Assembly: GCF_901000735.1 (NCBI RefSeq)
Contig: NC_081547.1
Span: 13,242,091-13,306,090 of the forward strand
Source of the DNA: Corylus avellana
Taxonomy: Eukaryota > Streptophyta > Magnoliopsida > Fagales > Betulaceae
Length of the DNA: 64,000 nucleotides
Direction of reading: 5' to 3'
The stretch's first letter is position 1, and every line of letters begins with the position of its first letter. The position numbers were made by a program, and so were the translations under genes. The notes beneath the pieces were generated by a model. That model searched no databases. It was not told the DNA's origin and saw nothing but the letters and a program-made list of their open reading frames with translations. Positions 1-11,500 of the stretch are shown piece after piece.

Positions 1-66
1 TTTCAACGAAAAAATAGAAAACACTAGCAATTTGCCTACATCGACTACGAGAAAATAAAACTCAAT

Positions 67-128
67 CTTAGAATTAAAAGATAATAACAGGCTGGATCTT
101 AGAATTAAAAGATAATAACAGACTCAAC
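67..128. repeat. Tandem repeat, 31 bp x 2
   Basis: Two adjacent copies of a 31 bp AT-rich unit (67-97 and 98-128). The first 24 bases are identical and the last seven differ. No coding potential is visible here. The rest of 1-767 outside the two tandem repeats is AT-rich intergenic DNA in which I see nothing else. Confidence 0.8.
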
Positions 129-360
129 TTGAAACATACGTTCCTTATTCGAATTAAAGACTTTTGGAGAAAATAAAACTCAACTAATTAAACTCAACTA
201 CTGCTTAGGAATTCCGACCCTATCAAGATACTTCTAGGTTTAGTAAAATAAAACCGATTTTGATATTAATCGAAAATTAAGACAAACTGAGCACCAAGGT
301 GAGACGTGAAAACACCAGATCCCATTCCGACCTTGATATGTGGAGTTGTCTTGCACCATA

Positions 361-482
361 TGTACCAAGATTGTTCGGAAGACATGGTCCAAGCCTAGCG
401 AAGAAATAAAGATTTCAAATATGTACTGAGATTGTTCGGAAGACATGGTCCAAGCCTAGTGAAGAAATGAAGATTTCAAAGA
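361..482. repeat. Tandem repeat, 61 bp x 2
   Basis: A 61 bp unit containing attgttcggaagacatgg is repeated once in tandem (361-421 and 422-482) with only a few substitutions. A short minus-strand reading frame across it looks spurious because it simply follows the repeat. Confidence 0.85.
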
Positions 483-776
483 TTCTGCTCGTAAGCGAAA
501 AAAAAATGCAAAGGTGACCAACGGTCAAGTGAGAAGCCACTAGTGACAAATACTTTTAAGCTATTAAAAAAAAAAAAAAAAAAGGTTTTTGATCATTTAT
601 CGTTGTATTTTTGGGGTTATTTGCGATTCAGTTTTTGGTTATTTAAATTTTCCCAACTTCTAGGCCTATAATATTTCTCAAATCACTATAACACGCATGC
701 TTCAATGACTTAATTAATCTTCACTTTTTAGCATTCTTGCATTAATTGGAAATTAAAAGAATGTATACTCTCCCTT

Positions 777-1331
777 GGAAATAGGATCCTCTCCAGTTCA
801 AAATGGACAGGAGAATATTCAGTTTATGGCTAGGATTTCTTCTTAGAAATCTTAAAGCCATAAAAAAGACACTTGTCCATTAACCAAAAATAATAATAAA
901 ATATTATTTTAGATTTAAATAAAAATAAAAAATAAAATTATAAAATATTAAGGGGTTCAGTCAGCCCACCCCGAGACAAATCTACAAAAAAAAAATTAAA
1001 TTAGGGTGAAACTGACCCACCACAGGCAACCCGTCTGGGGTGGCCCAGAAAAGCCACCCCATGATACACTTGGGGGAATGATGCAGCCACCCCAGAGTTA
1101 TAAATATAAAAAAAAAAAAAAAAAAATGTTTAGCCTTTGGAGGTGGCCGAACCACCCCTTAATATTTTATAATTTTCTTTTTTATTTTTATTTAAATCTA
1201 AAATAATATTTTATTATTATTTTTGGTTAGTAAACAAGTGTCCTATTTGTGGCTTTATGATTTCTAAGAAGAAATTCTAGCTATGAACTAGATATTCTCC
1301 GGTCCATTTTGGACCGGAGAGGATCCTGTTC
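777..1331. mobile_element. MULE-like MITE with long terminal inverted repeats
   Basis: The two ends are mutually reverse-complementary over about 180 bp. The left end reads ggatcctctcc...aaaatggac...ggagaatat and the right end is its mirror, near 1290-1327. The arms continue inward to the shared block aaaatattaaggggt (near 943-957 on the left, mirrored near 1154-1170). The centre (about 970-1140) is a CCACCCC-rich and A-rich spacer. Flanking 9-mers ctctccctt (768-776) and ctctacctt (1332-1340) match at 8 of 9 positions, as expected for a Mutator-type 9 bp target duplication. There is no transposase ORF, so it is non-autonomous. The exact ends are uncertain by 1-2 bases. Confidence 0.75.
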
Positions 1332-1652
1332 CTCTACCTTGACACTTACACATTTCCTCAATGGAGTTACAATGCCCCACCTTAACTTCTACCATGAAAG
1401 ACTGAGTTTTGACCGTGATCATATATAGTATTAAAGTCCAATGTAGGAAATAATATTAAATGATGCTTTTGTAAAGTAAATCTGAAGTAGGGATCTGCCT
1501 TCCATGATTACACAAAGTGAATCTTTTTAGGAATGAAGTTTGGGCGGCATTGGAGAGGGGGGAGGATGCCAGGCATATGCAGTTCTAGGCATAATTCAAT
1601 GCTTCAGTGTGATTTGTGTTATTCTAGTTTACATAAGAAAAATTTCCATGTA

Positions 1653-2920
1653 GAAAACTTTTTACATATGTTTCGAACAAACCCTAAGCCCCCCCTCTAG
1701 AGTGCCACAGCCGAAGGGGAGGAGGGATGTCCGCTCTGGGTCCTAGTATTTTACTTGATGCCCTTAGTCCCAGTGCCCCCTCTCTTCCCCCTCCCCATCT
1801 CTCCTTTTCCCCTCAGCTTTTTCTCCGTTTTTGCCTTTGGTATTGCCGTTCCCTTGGCTGCTCTCTTCCCCGCCATCTCCATCTGCAGCGCTCCCTACTT
1901 GGGTTGGAATGGGTTGGGCGTTGGATTGGCTTGCCTTCGCCCGATCCTCCGTCCTTTGCCTGGCTTCCCCCGACGCCTACCCACCTCCTTACTTTCCGGT
2001 TCCGCTGTGCCCATCCCACATTTTGCATGGGTTCCGTTGATTCGGCTGGGTTTGTTTTCGTTTTTCCCTGATTGTGCTTCTTTGCTTCCCGGTTCTGTTT
2101 TTAGGCTTGTTTCTGTCTTTGGTGTTTTCCTGTTCTGTTGTGCTTGTGTTCTCTCTCGGTGGGTACTGCCTTTGGGGGTTTTCACTCAAACTCTCCCCCT
2201 CCCTGTTTGTTTGTGTGTGCCGCCGATCTCCTCCGCGCCCGCTTTGCCACTCACCGCTCGCTGTCTAGTCTTTTCAAGCGCCCCTCCCGCGTCAAGCTTT
2301 TTGTGCCACTTTCCGCGGCGGTTTCCGGTCAGCTCGCGATCGGCCTCCTTCCGGCTGCAGTGACCTGCTTTGTGTGTTTTTCGTTTTTATTTCCCTGTAT
2401 TGTTGTTTTTCTGTTTTGTATTTCTTTTGAGTTCCCCTGTAGTTTGTTTTCTTTGCTGTAATTTCTTTTCGTGCATTTGTTTTGTTGTTCCCTTTATTTC
2501 CCTGTATGGTTTTTCTTTTTGCTTGTAATAAGGTTCTCTCCTCTTGCTTTGTTGCGCCCGGTTGCTACCCGTTATTATTGGTCCAAACCTTTGGGTTGTG
2601 GATGTGAATTGTATCCTGGCTTTCGGGTCGAGGAGAATGAGTATCGGCTGGGAGGTTCTTCTCTCAAGGCCGAGGAATAAGCACTACCTATGCATTAGAT
2701 GATGTCTGTTTGATACAGATCTGATTTTTAAACCTGATAATTAGTCATAGGTTAGCGGATGCTTTTGTTATGGTTGATTTGGTCTGTTGTTGATGACTAT
2801 ATCTTTAGCTTCGGCTATGATTTACTTCATAGTTTTTTACTCTGTTTGTAAGAGCTTTATGCTCGCGACTTTTATCAATGAATGAGTATGGTATGTTCCC
2901 TTTAAAAAAAAAAAAAAAAA
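1653..2920 (+). mobile_element. Poly(A)-tailed non-LTR retroposon with target-site duplication
   Basis: The segment ends in an A-run (about 2903-2920) and is bracketed by the direct repeat aatttccatgta (1641-1652 and 2921-2932), the signature of L1-type target-primed insertion. The body is pyrimidine-rich. Its open frames (for example 1755-2363) translate to low-complexity Leu/Pro/Phe-rich peptides and match no L1 ORF1 or ORF2 motif. It could be a non-autonomous LINE, a large SINE-like element or a retroposed non-coding transcript. The insertion mechanism is well supported; the family is unknown. Confidence 0.7.
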
Positions 2921-2932
2921 AATTTCCATGTA

Positions 2933-3588
2933 ATGCTCATTTTGATGAATTTATAGTGATACATAAATGTGTATTGTGTTGGAAGTTCTAATTTACTATA
3001 TTGGACTCTAAGTTACAATGCCTCACCTTAACAAACCAGTATCACTTGTCCACCCAAAAGAGGACCAAAACTGTGCATCCAAATGGACACATAACCAAAT
3101 TAAAAAAATCTATCTAAGTGAATAAGATGAAATGGAAACAAATTTTGATTCCCAATTGATGAAAGAATGCTCAGAAGGGGAATATTTTTGCTTTCATAAC
3201 CAAATATATTATACGATAACTTCTTTATATTTTTTATGCTATTAAAGTATTATTTCTTTACAAAATACAAATTTTTTATTTATCTTTATATTTTTTACAA
3301 AATTTCAATATAAGTCCGTTGAAAAGCAAAAAGAGGAGAGATGAGATGAGAGAGGAAAGTAAAATATTTTGTGGAAAATAATAGATAGGAAAATTAAAGT
3401 GTTGCCCGTTGCACTGTCTATAATCCGTATAGTTAAAAGCCAAATTTAACCCCTTTATTTAGTTTAATGACGGATTACTCCCTTTCACGGTATGCTTGTA
3501 TACGCTCTGTAATCAAATGCTCTCTCTCTCGCGCGCGCCAGAGAAAAAAGAGAAAACCCTAAGAAAAAACGGAAGTTAAAATTGAGAA
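2933..3588 (+). promoter_or_regulatory. Putative promoter and 5' UTR of the helicase gene
   Basis: AT-rich DNA lies directly upstream of the start codon. Just before the ATG there is a CT dinucleotide run followed by CG repeats (about 3522-3539) and then purine-rich leader. No convincing TATA box stands out. The transcription start cannot be fixed from sequence alone. The block gttacaatgcc followed by caccttaac at about 3013 resembles one near 1366, so part of this spacer may be an old repeat. Confidence 0.4.
3554..3562 (+). promoter_or_regulatory. Telo-box (AAACCCTAA)
   Basis: A perfect AAACCCTAA lies 26 bases upstream of the start codon. In plants this element is common close to the transcription start of housekeeping and translation or DNA-metabolism genes, where it is bound by Myb/TRB-type telobox proteins. 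Its role here is inferred from position and motif only. Confidence 0.5.
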
Positions 3589-6500
3589 ATGTCGAATAGC
3601 TTGGCAACAAGACGAGATCTATTGGGCCGCTGGAGAGCCATCGAAGAAGAAGAAGATGACGATGACGCTCACGACCCTTCCAAACGACGCCGTCTGCATC
3701 ACCTTAAGGAGCAATGGTAACGAGAAAGGCCTTTTTTTTTTTTTTTTTTTTTTTTTCTTTGATTTGAAACGAAATTTTGATGAAGCGTAGCAGTTCTTGT
3801 AGGCTTATTTTTCCTTTTTCCTTTTCTTATTTTAATGCATTTGATCAATTTTTATTTTTTATTTTTTTAATTTTAATTTTGATTTGGAATTTTTTCCAAT
3901 GTAATAATAAATAGTTCGGTTTGCTTACAAAATGGTCGAAATACCAAAAAAAAAAAGAAAAAAAAAAGAAAAAAAAAAGAGAGAGAAGAGTCATTAAAAA
4001 TAAAGTGATAATAGAATGTTTGATCGATTTTGAGTTTTTGATATTTTTTTTTTCAGTGGATTTCAGGCTTCTTATACATTTTTGAATTTTTATTGCCTTT
4101 ACTCCGTTTATTTTGTTTTCTCCTTTTTCCGAAAACCAAATTATTTGATTCTTAATTTCCAATGTTTTGTTTTGTTTTTTTATTTTTTTATTTTTTTATT
4201 TTGTTAATTTTTTCTATCTTTTTCTTTTGAAAGTTGTATTAATTTGTGGGGCTTTACATGTTGGAAATTGTTACCAACATAAGGAGTTTGGCAACTTTGT
4301 ATAATTTATTTTAACTAAATTGTACTTTTTCAGCGAATTAATTAAGTTTGAGTTTATGTTGAAGTTACAGCTTTTCTTTTCTTTTTGGGCTCGGGTTAGA
4401 GTTGAAACTTAAGTGTGAAAAAGCATAACCATTTCTGTTTTTTATTTTTTTAAGCAAAAAATATAACAATTTAAATTTCCTAATTGTCACTATTTTGATT
4501 ACCTGTTTCTTTTTGGGCTCAGAACATAAGGAGTTTATGCATTACTTTTTATGGAGGTTCATGTTATAAGAGTCTGCATAGATTCTCTAATCTCTAATTA
4601 AACTTTACCAGGTTGAAGTTTCTCTTTTTGAGATCATTTTATTAGTGGACTGGGACCTCCAATGGTTTCTCTGCTTTTTCTTTGTTGGATTTTCCAGATT
4701 TTTTTTTAAAACTTTTTTTTTTTTGTATAATTTTGTCTCGTAATACTAGTCCTTTTTATTTATAGCAAAATCTGTTACTTTTAAATATAATTTCTATGCA
4801 TAGCCTGATTTGGAGTTCTTCCAATTTATCATATCTTGCAACTGTTCTCAATTTGTTTCTGGTTTGGTTGCCTTTTCATTATTTGGTAAAGTAGCTTTTC
4901 TGCTATGTCAGGTTTGCAGACGCATTTAATTTATTAATTTGTTTGCCAAAAGAAACTCATATCTGGTGTGGCTCTTGGGAATTAATGGGCCCTCTTTTGG
5001 AGACGTTCTACAATTACTTTAAAGATGAGAATCCTGATTCTCCTCTCAAGCGTTTATGGAAGAGGATCACTGAAGAAATGCGGCAATGCATCCAGTGCAT
5101 CTCTCAGCACCATCAAGCCCTAGAGACATACAATATGGAGTATGAGCAGAGTTGCATCAGTCCCCTTCTTGATGTGTTACGATGTCTTGATGAGGAAAGG
5201 GTGACTCAGTGCTTGAGAGAGATCAAAGCAAGAATAGCACGGGAAGAATATGATCCAGCTTGTGATAATGCTGAAGTTGTTAGTGTCATGTATGAGGCAT
5301 GTACATTGTTCTTTGTGATGTTTCTTCATGTTTACTTGTTTTGTAACATAATCAACATCATGTTGATGCCAGTGTTAGCTTGAAAATGGATAACAAGTAG
5401 TGTTTTTGTTTTCATCGGTGAATTGCTACTTTTTTTTTGTTTGTTTTGTTTTTGTAATTATATTTGTTTAAAGTACAAGATCTGCTTCTCTATAGAATGA
5501 TATGTTTAATGTATATGGTATTCACTAGTGGCTTAATAATGGGGAGGGAATTATCCTTTCCTTCTTCTTTTCTCTGAAACCAGATTTGATCTGTTGCCAG
5601 ACCTATAATCTTTGAATTAAACTTGTAAAAACCTTTAGATCCACCCCTAAGTTCTCATTCTAACAAACCTTAACAATCCATAAACCTTTTAACATCAAAC
5701 TATGACCATATACACATCTCTTTCTCTTTCCTCTCTTTTTATTTTGTTTTTCTTGATTAATTTTGCTGAAGAGTTTTCTTCATTTCTTTGATAATTTGAT
5801 GTGTTTTGAGCTCCATTTCCATATTTCTCTTGAGTAACTTTCTCTCTCTCCCCCTTGTGTGCACTTGCTTTTTAGCTCCCTTCCTCTCTTGATCGATTCA
5901 AGTGATGATAAACATGAGTGATAAACATCACTCATGTTCAGTATTACTCTTCCTTTGGGGTATCATTTTCAAATATATTCTACATAGTGGAATCTTGAAT
6001 GCGAATCTCATCAATTGATCATCCTAATATGTTACAAAGTATTTATCTACTCAAGTCTTTACGTGGTTGCCACACAAGATATAAGGTGATTATAGAGTTC
6101 TGACCTTTTTATTGGGGTATTTACTTAAAAGATTGTGTTTGTTTATTGAGGACTTTGCCATATTTCAGCAAACAGATAGACAAATCTATAGTTATGTGCT
6201 GGACCTCTTAGGCTTGTTATGCAGAAGCGTCTTATATTTGCTTTTGTGCATTGCAATTGATGCTCAAATGTCTTTTTCTATATGTATTGCAATGCTATTT
6301 TTCCTTATGGTATGCCATAAGTTCAAACTGTAATTCTTTGCTCATGTATCATGCAACTACTTGCATGCATCTGTACAGTACTTATCCCATTAAATTGGGA
6401 GTCCCAGAAATGATTTTGTTTTGATTGCTGACCTTTATTTTTGGGGTGGATGGTGACTTGAATTTGCTGTCTATTTGATCACAGGTTTTGATGTTCCCTA

Positions 6501-8518
6501 TCCTGTTGGATGATCAGTCATTGTTCACTGAATTTGAAACATTTATTGAAGCAATTGATAGTAAGCATGAACTGGCTTTGGATAGACATCAACAGTTTCC
6601 GGTATTTATTTGGCTACGTGTTTGCATGTTTTCTCAAATTGCTTTCACTTATCTTTAAAATTTTATTTTGCCTTACAAAGTAATGTATTTCCTTTCAGGG
6701 TATTTATGCATTGTTTTTTTTCAAAAGAGGAGTGCGTTCTGTTGGTCATCGTCTTGCTGGATCTATGGGAAAATTGACGTAATACTACCTCTCCTCCCCC
6801 ACCCCACCCCCCCCTCCTTTTCCATTAAAGCTATTGCTACTTTTAGGTTCTTTGTCTGGCCTCTATTTGGGTGGGGGAAGCTAATTGTTTTGGGGGCATT
6901 TCGGCACTATGATATTTGATGCCTTCATTCTCTTTTAATTTAATATCATTTTTACTAGCATTGATATTTGCGGTTGGGGGGGGGGTTGTTTTTGGGGGAT
7001 TTCGGCACTATGATATTTGATGGTCTTTATTTTGTTTAATTTAATATGATTTTTTAAGCACTGCTATTAATATGTGCATCCAAAATTTATTAGTCTTGTG
7101 AATTTTATTTTCTTCTTCCAGCCAAGAAAAGAAAGATTAATAACTATCTTGTGACAGAGTGACTTTTAAATTGACAGAGTGACTTTTAAATCACAAAGAG
7201 TTCCAACTTATTAGTGATTCTGGCTAAAAAACCATGTGCAGAATCAAATTAAAGCTTGGCTGGGTTCGAAGGATGTAATTTCAAATCAATATAATCAGTT
7301 AATCACTGATAGAGGGAGGGCTTGAGGTTCGGTCTCTTAATTCTTGCTTTGCCGCCCAGTAAATCCGCATCAAGTGTTTCATGTATTCTGTGTGTGCAGG
7401 AGAGTAACAGACTTGGAACCTTTGCAGCCTTTGCTTAAGAAATTTATAGGCTTTTTGGATACAGAAGTTTTGCCATCAACTTTTGAGACTTCAAGGCCAA
7501 GAGCGAAGCTGGACCGTGTGTCCATATGGCTTGGAATAAAATCATTGTAGGAAATGTTGTCTAAATTTCATCTTCAACAAGTATTCCCTTTATTTTTTTT
7601 TCTGTTTTCCTGCTAATGGTAAATTTGCCCTTCTTTTTATTGAAGGCTTGGGTTCTTAGAACCTCCAGTTTTTGAAGAAGGGATATTGGAACGCTACCCC
7701 ATTTTTCTTGACCTTGTACTCAATCATATCAGTGGCGATTCGGTTGTGTTTTCTCATGCAGTTACTTGCTTGAGACTACTCTTTGAAATGCTTGGTGAGC
7801 ACGTGTTGTGTTTTTTCAATCACAAAAGGTCAATATTCTGTTTAATGTTGAGCTGATTTTTGCCTTTGATGTTTTGGGCCCCCTTTAAGGTTGTAAGCTT
7901 TGGTTGAGATCTACGTTGTCTCCAAGTGTGATGCGCAACACTCTATTGGGTCAGTGTTTTCATTCTCGAAACGAGAAAAGCCATAAAGACATTTTTGATC
8001 TTTTTCAGCCTTTTCTGCAGGCACGTCTGTGGACCATTATACCACTTCATCCTTAAGTCCTTCGCCAATGTTTCTTTGAATATACTATTTTTCTGTTTTA
8101 GTTATATGTGTAATATTTTACTGGCATTACTGATATGCACACATTCAATCTATCCAGTCTCTTGAAGCTTTGCAAGATGGGGAACATGAAAAACAACGTA
8201 GGCATTTTCTATATTTTCTCCTTCATCAAGTGCCAGTGAGCAGTAACTTCAGTGTATTAACAAGAAAAAAGGCTTGCCAGGTTCTTATTTCTACCTCTAG
8301 ATTGTCAAATAGTGACCATAAATATGGTGTATAGCCATGTATTGGTGCTAAAAGATGTTAATACTATTTGTTACGATCAGTATTAATGACAATTCTATTG
8401 TTTTGGCTCACCTTTTGCTATTTATTGCAAGATTGTATTTTCAGATAGCTCTTCTTATTATACTCCGAGGTTATAAGATGAACCCGCCATGCCCACCTTT
8501 TGAATGTGCACATATGTG
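3589..8518 (+). CDS. Helicase gene, exons 1-9 (N-terminal helical region, aa 1 to ~445)
   Basis: Exon 1 encodes a short Arg-rich start, then a run of Glu/Asp (aa about 19-26) and the basic patch SKRRR, a possible nuclear localisation signal. Exons 2-9 encode an alpha-helical, Leu-rich region with no enzymatic motif. It resembles the N-terminal Armadillo/HEAT-like part of the Sen1 family, which carries partner contacts rather than catalysis; that assignment is by family resemblance. Exon 9 (8445-8518) is only 74 nt and lies before an 8 kb intron, so it could easily be missed. It is required because exon 8 ends in phase 0 and exon 10 needs two carried bases. Introns 2 and 7 begin with GC. Confidence 0.88.
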
Positions 8519-11500
8519 GTATGTAATCCTAATTGTTTTGTGGTTGACATAATTTTTATATCCGGTGTTTCTATGGTTGTTGTTTGAAATGTTGTTTTAA
8601 CACTCCAATCCCACACTGAGAAGATGAATAGCCTAAATAGAGGGTGGTTTATAAAGACACCCATGGGTGGTAAGTCCCACATTGGTTCTTTATTACGGGA
8701 GACTAGTCTTTATAAATGATTTAAGAAAAATTTCAAATTGACGAGTCCTTTTGGAGTGATAGTGCAAATGTTGCTAATGCTTTTTCTAGGTCGTTATAGT
8801 CATCTACCAATATCTTCTTTTTCATTCTTGGAGTTCTTAAACCTTAGTCTCCTTAGTTCTTAATTATTATTTTTGTTTTATTTTCGTATTATATAAATTT
8901 CTCTTGTATAACTCTTGTTTGCTATGGTGTGCTCTTTTGTTCTTTTAATGAAGTCTAGTACTTGTCAAATAATTTTTATTCTTTGAATGTGAACTTCCTT
9001 TAGATTTGCTTGGGTACTTTTAGCATAACATTACGAATAAGGGTTTTATAGATACGACAAGGCATAGAGCTTGTGTTTCTTGGTTGTGCATTTAGCAAAA
9101 ATGTTGGTGGTGAAGACTAGGAATAAAAAAAGAAGTCTCGCATATGATGAAAGTTAGGTAACCACTTATCCAAAAAGCTTAAGCTAATAGGAATTGATGA
9201 ATTTACTCATTTAATTTATATTCTAATAGTCCATCTCACGTGTGGGTTTAAATTCTCCGTAATAAGTGAGGCCGAATATGTGGATTATTTACTTGAAATG
9301 GGAGGTGAATTGGGGAGTCAGGGTTCGAGCTCTATTACTTCTGGCTTTGATACCAAATTAAATAACCACTTATTTTAAAGTTTAAGCTAATAAGAAAGAA
9401 TGAATTTAACTTAATTTATATTTCAACAATGAAGATTATATCTATAGAGGTTGAGAGCTTTTGAAAGAAAATAGAATTTGGGTGTGAATCTTTTTGATAG
9501 ATAATCAAGCATATTTTAAAAAAGCATGAAGTGCTCGTAAATACATAGGGAGTATACATAAGGAACACAAAAACGAAAAATTAGAAGCGAAGAAACCCTT
9601 AACCCTCATACCCGAAACCCTAGAAACACCCAACAGCCCGAAACCCTCACAACAGCCATCACTCAATGCTAACAAATGCGAGCCTTTCCTTTCCCACGCC
9701 TAGAAGATGCTCTTGAAGAATAGATTAAGGAGCACTCTAGGTTCAATAGCTCCCTACTACCCTTACCCTTCCGGGGATGATCCTTTTCTAAGGAAATCCC
9801 CTCCCACTCCCTCTTGCCAACTGCCAACGAAGATTGAGCAATGAGTGAAATCTAGACCACAGTAGCTTCCCTATAAAAAAAAAGAAAATCACTGTTGCTC
9901 CTATTTGTCCCGAAATACTTAGCATAGAAATCATCTGTTAAATTACTAATTATCTTGAAAGCTTAAGCTTATAGGAAAATGTAAGTTTAGTCATTTAATC
10001 ATTATTTTAACACCCCCTCAAATGTGGGCTCAAACTCCCTTTTAATAGGTGATGTCCAATACAAGAAATATTTAATCGAAATGGGAGGTAAATGAAAGAG
10101 TTAAGGTTCAAACTTATGACCTTTGGCTCTGATACTATGTTAAATTACCAGTTATTCCAAAAGCTTAAGCTTATAGAAAGATGTAAATTTAATTACTTAA
10201 TCGTTACTTTAACATTATCGATAAACATTTTTTTCTGTTAAATTGCTTTTGTTTTTGTTTTTGTTTGTCTGTTTGTTTGCTTTTTTCTGTTCTTTTGCAC
10301 CAAGAACAAAGAGTGGATAAGTTATGTCCTTGTTTAGTTCCCCTTCTCTTAGGGAGAAGGGGGTATTGGGGGTGGGGAGGGGGATTACATGGTGGGGCTG
10401 TGGTGATGCTGCCCTGGCAGTGGTGACATGACCAGAAGAGGACAGTGAAGGATTCTCGATCCTGGATATTCAACCTTTGGCGGTAACAAGGGATAAAAAA
10501 AGGGCGACTGTGGTGTCACCAGATTGGGTGGTGGAGAGAGTCAAAGAATTTTGTCACGTTGTGGGCTTCTCGTACGAAGGTTTTGAGGATAAATTAATGG
10601 ATTTGCCCACTGCAATTGAAGCTGATCGACGTCACTATGGGGCGGGTATTGGCACTTGGTTGAGTGGCAAACTTGGGAATTGAGGAACTTGAGAATTAAA
10701 GAGATTGGTATGTTCGGTGAACTATGATGTGAGGGGTGGATAATCATCTAGAATGACAATAAAGGGGAAGGCTAATAATTGTTATTTATGAAACCGAAGA
10801 TCATTTCATGGATGTGAGAGGCCTGAACGATATTGAGAAAAGAGGGAAGATTTGGAGGTTATTAAGAGAGTGTAAAGCTGATATTGTATGTTTACAAGAA
10901 ACTAAAATGGAGGATTTTAGTAGGGAGTTGGTGCGGAGTATGTGGGGGTGTATTCATTTTTTTTTTTTTTTTTGATAAATAAGTAAGAATATCATTGAAA
11001 AGAGCAGATGGGCGTAACCCAAGTATACAGGAAATATACAAAGACACTCCTTTAAAGATAAAATGAAGAGTATAAATCTACAAATTAATGCATCGAAGAA
11101 ACTTGAGGAATGTTCAAAACACCCGCCCAATGGAAAAACAAATTGAGAAACCTATTGCTGAGCTCCGCCATTGTCAATTCCTTATCTTCGAAACATCGAG
11201 CATTCCTCTCCCTCCAAATAGTCCACATAAGGCACAAAGGGGCCATTCTCCAAACCTCCATCACCATTTTATTACCTCTTTGGCCTTTCTAGCAAGCTAG
11301 GAGATCAATAACCCTGCCATTCATGACCCACTTCACATCAAAAATGGAAAAGAGAACACTCCAGAGAGCACGAGCCACGTCACAGTGGAGGAGATGATCA
11401 ATGGATTCACCACTCCTCTTACACATACTACACCAATCCACCACGATCAAACCTCTCTTCTGAAGATTATCCAATGTGAGAATCCTTCCAAGGGCTGCTG

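Noticed and set aside
1727..2461. Several overlapping plus-strand open frames of 60-200 aa
   Set aside because: They overlap in all three frames and are Leu/Pro/Phe/Ser-rich because of pyrimidine-rich composition. They lie inside a poly(A) retroposon and show no domain.
3845..4162. Minus-strand 105 aa frame in intron 1
   Set aside because: Lys/Ile/Phe runs from A/T homopolymers; it is antisense to an intron of a well-supported gene.
5400..6480. Possible separate small gene at 6112-6333
   Set aside because: Hydrophobic frame inside intron 2 with no domain and no splice context; typical of T-rich intron sequence.
8021..8030. GT donor at 8025 as an alternative to the GC donor of intron 7
   Set aside because: It adds four bases, shifts the frame and brings a stop within exon 8. 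The GC donor keeps homologous sequence and frame.
8355..8552. Stand-alone 65 aa ORF
   Set aside because: Only its central part is real. It is exon 9 of the helicase (8445-8518) flanked by consensus splice sites.
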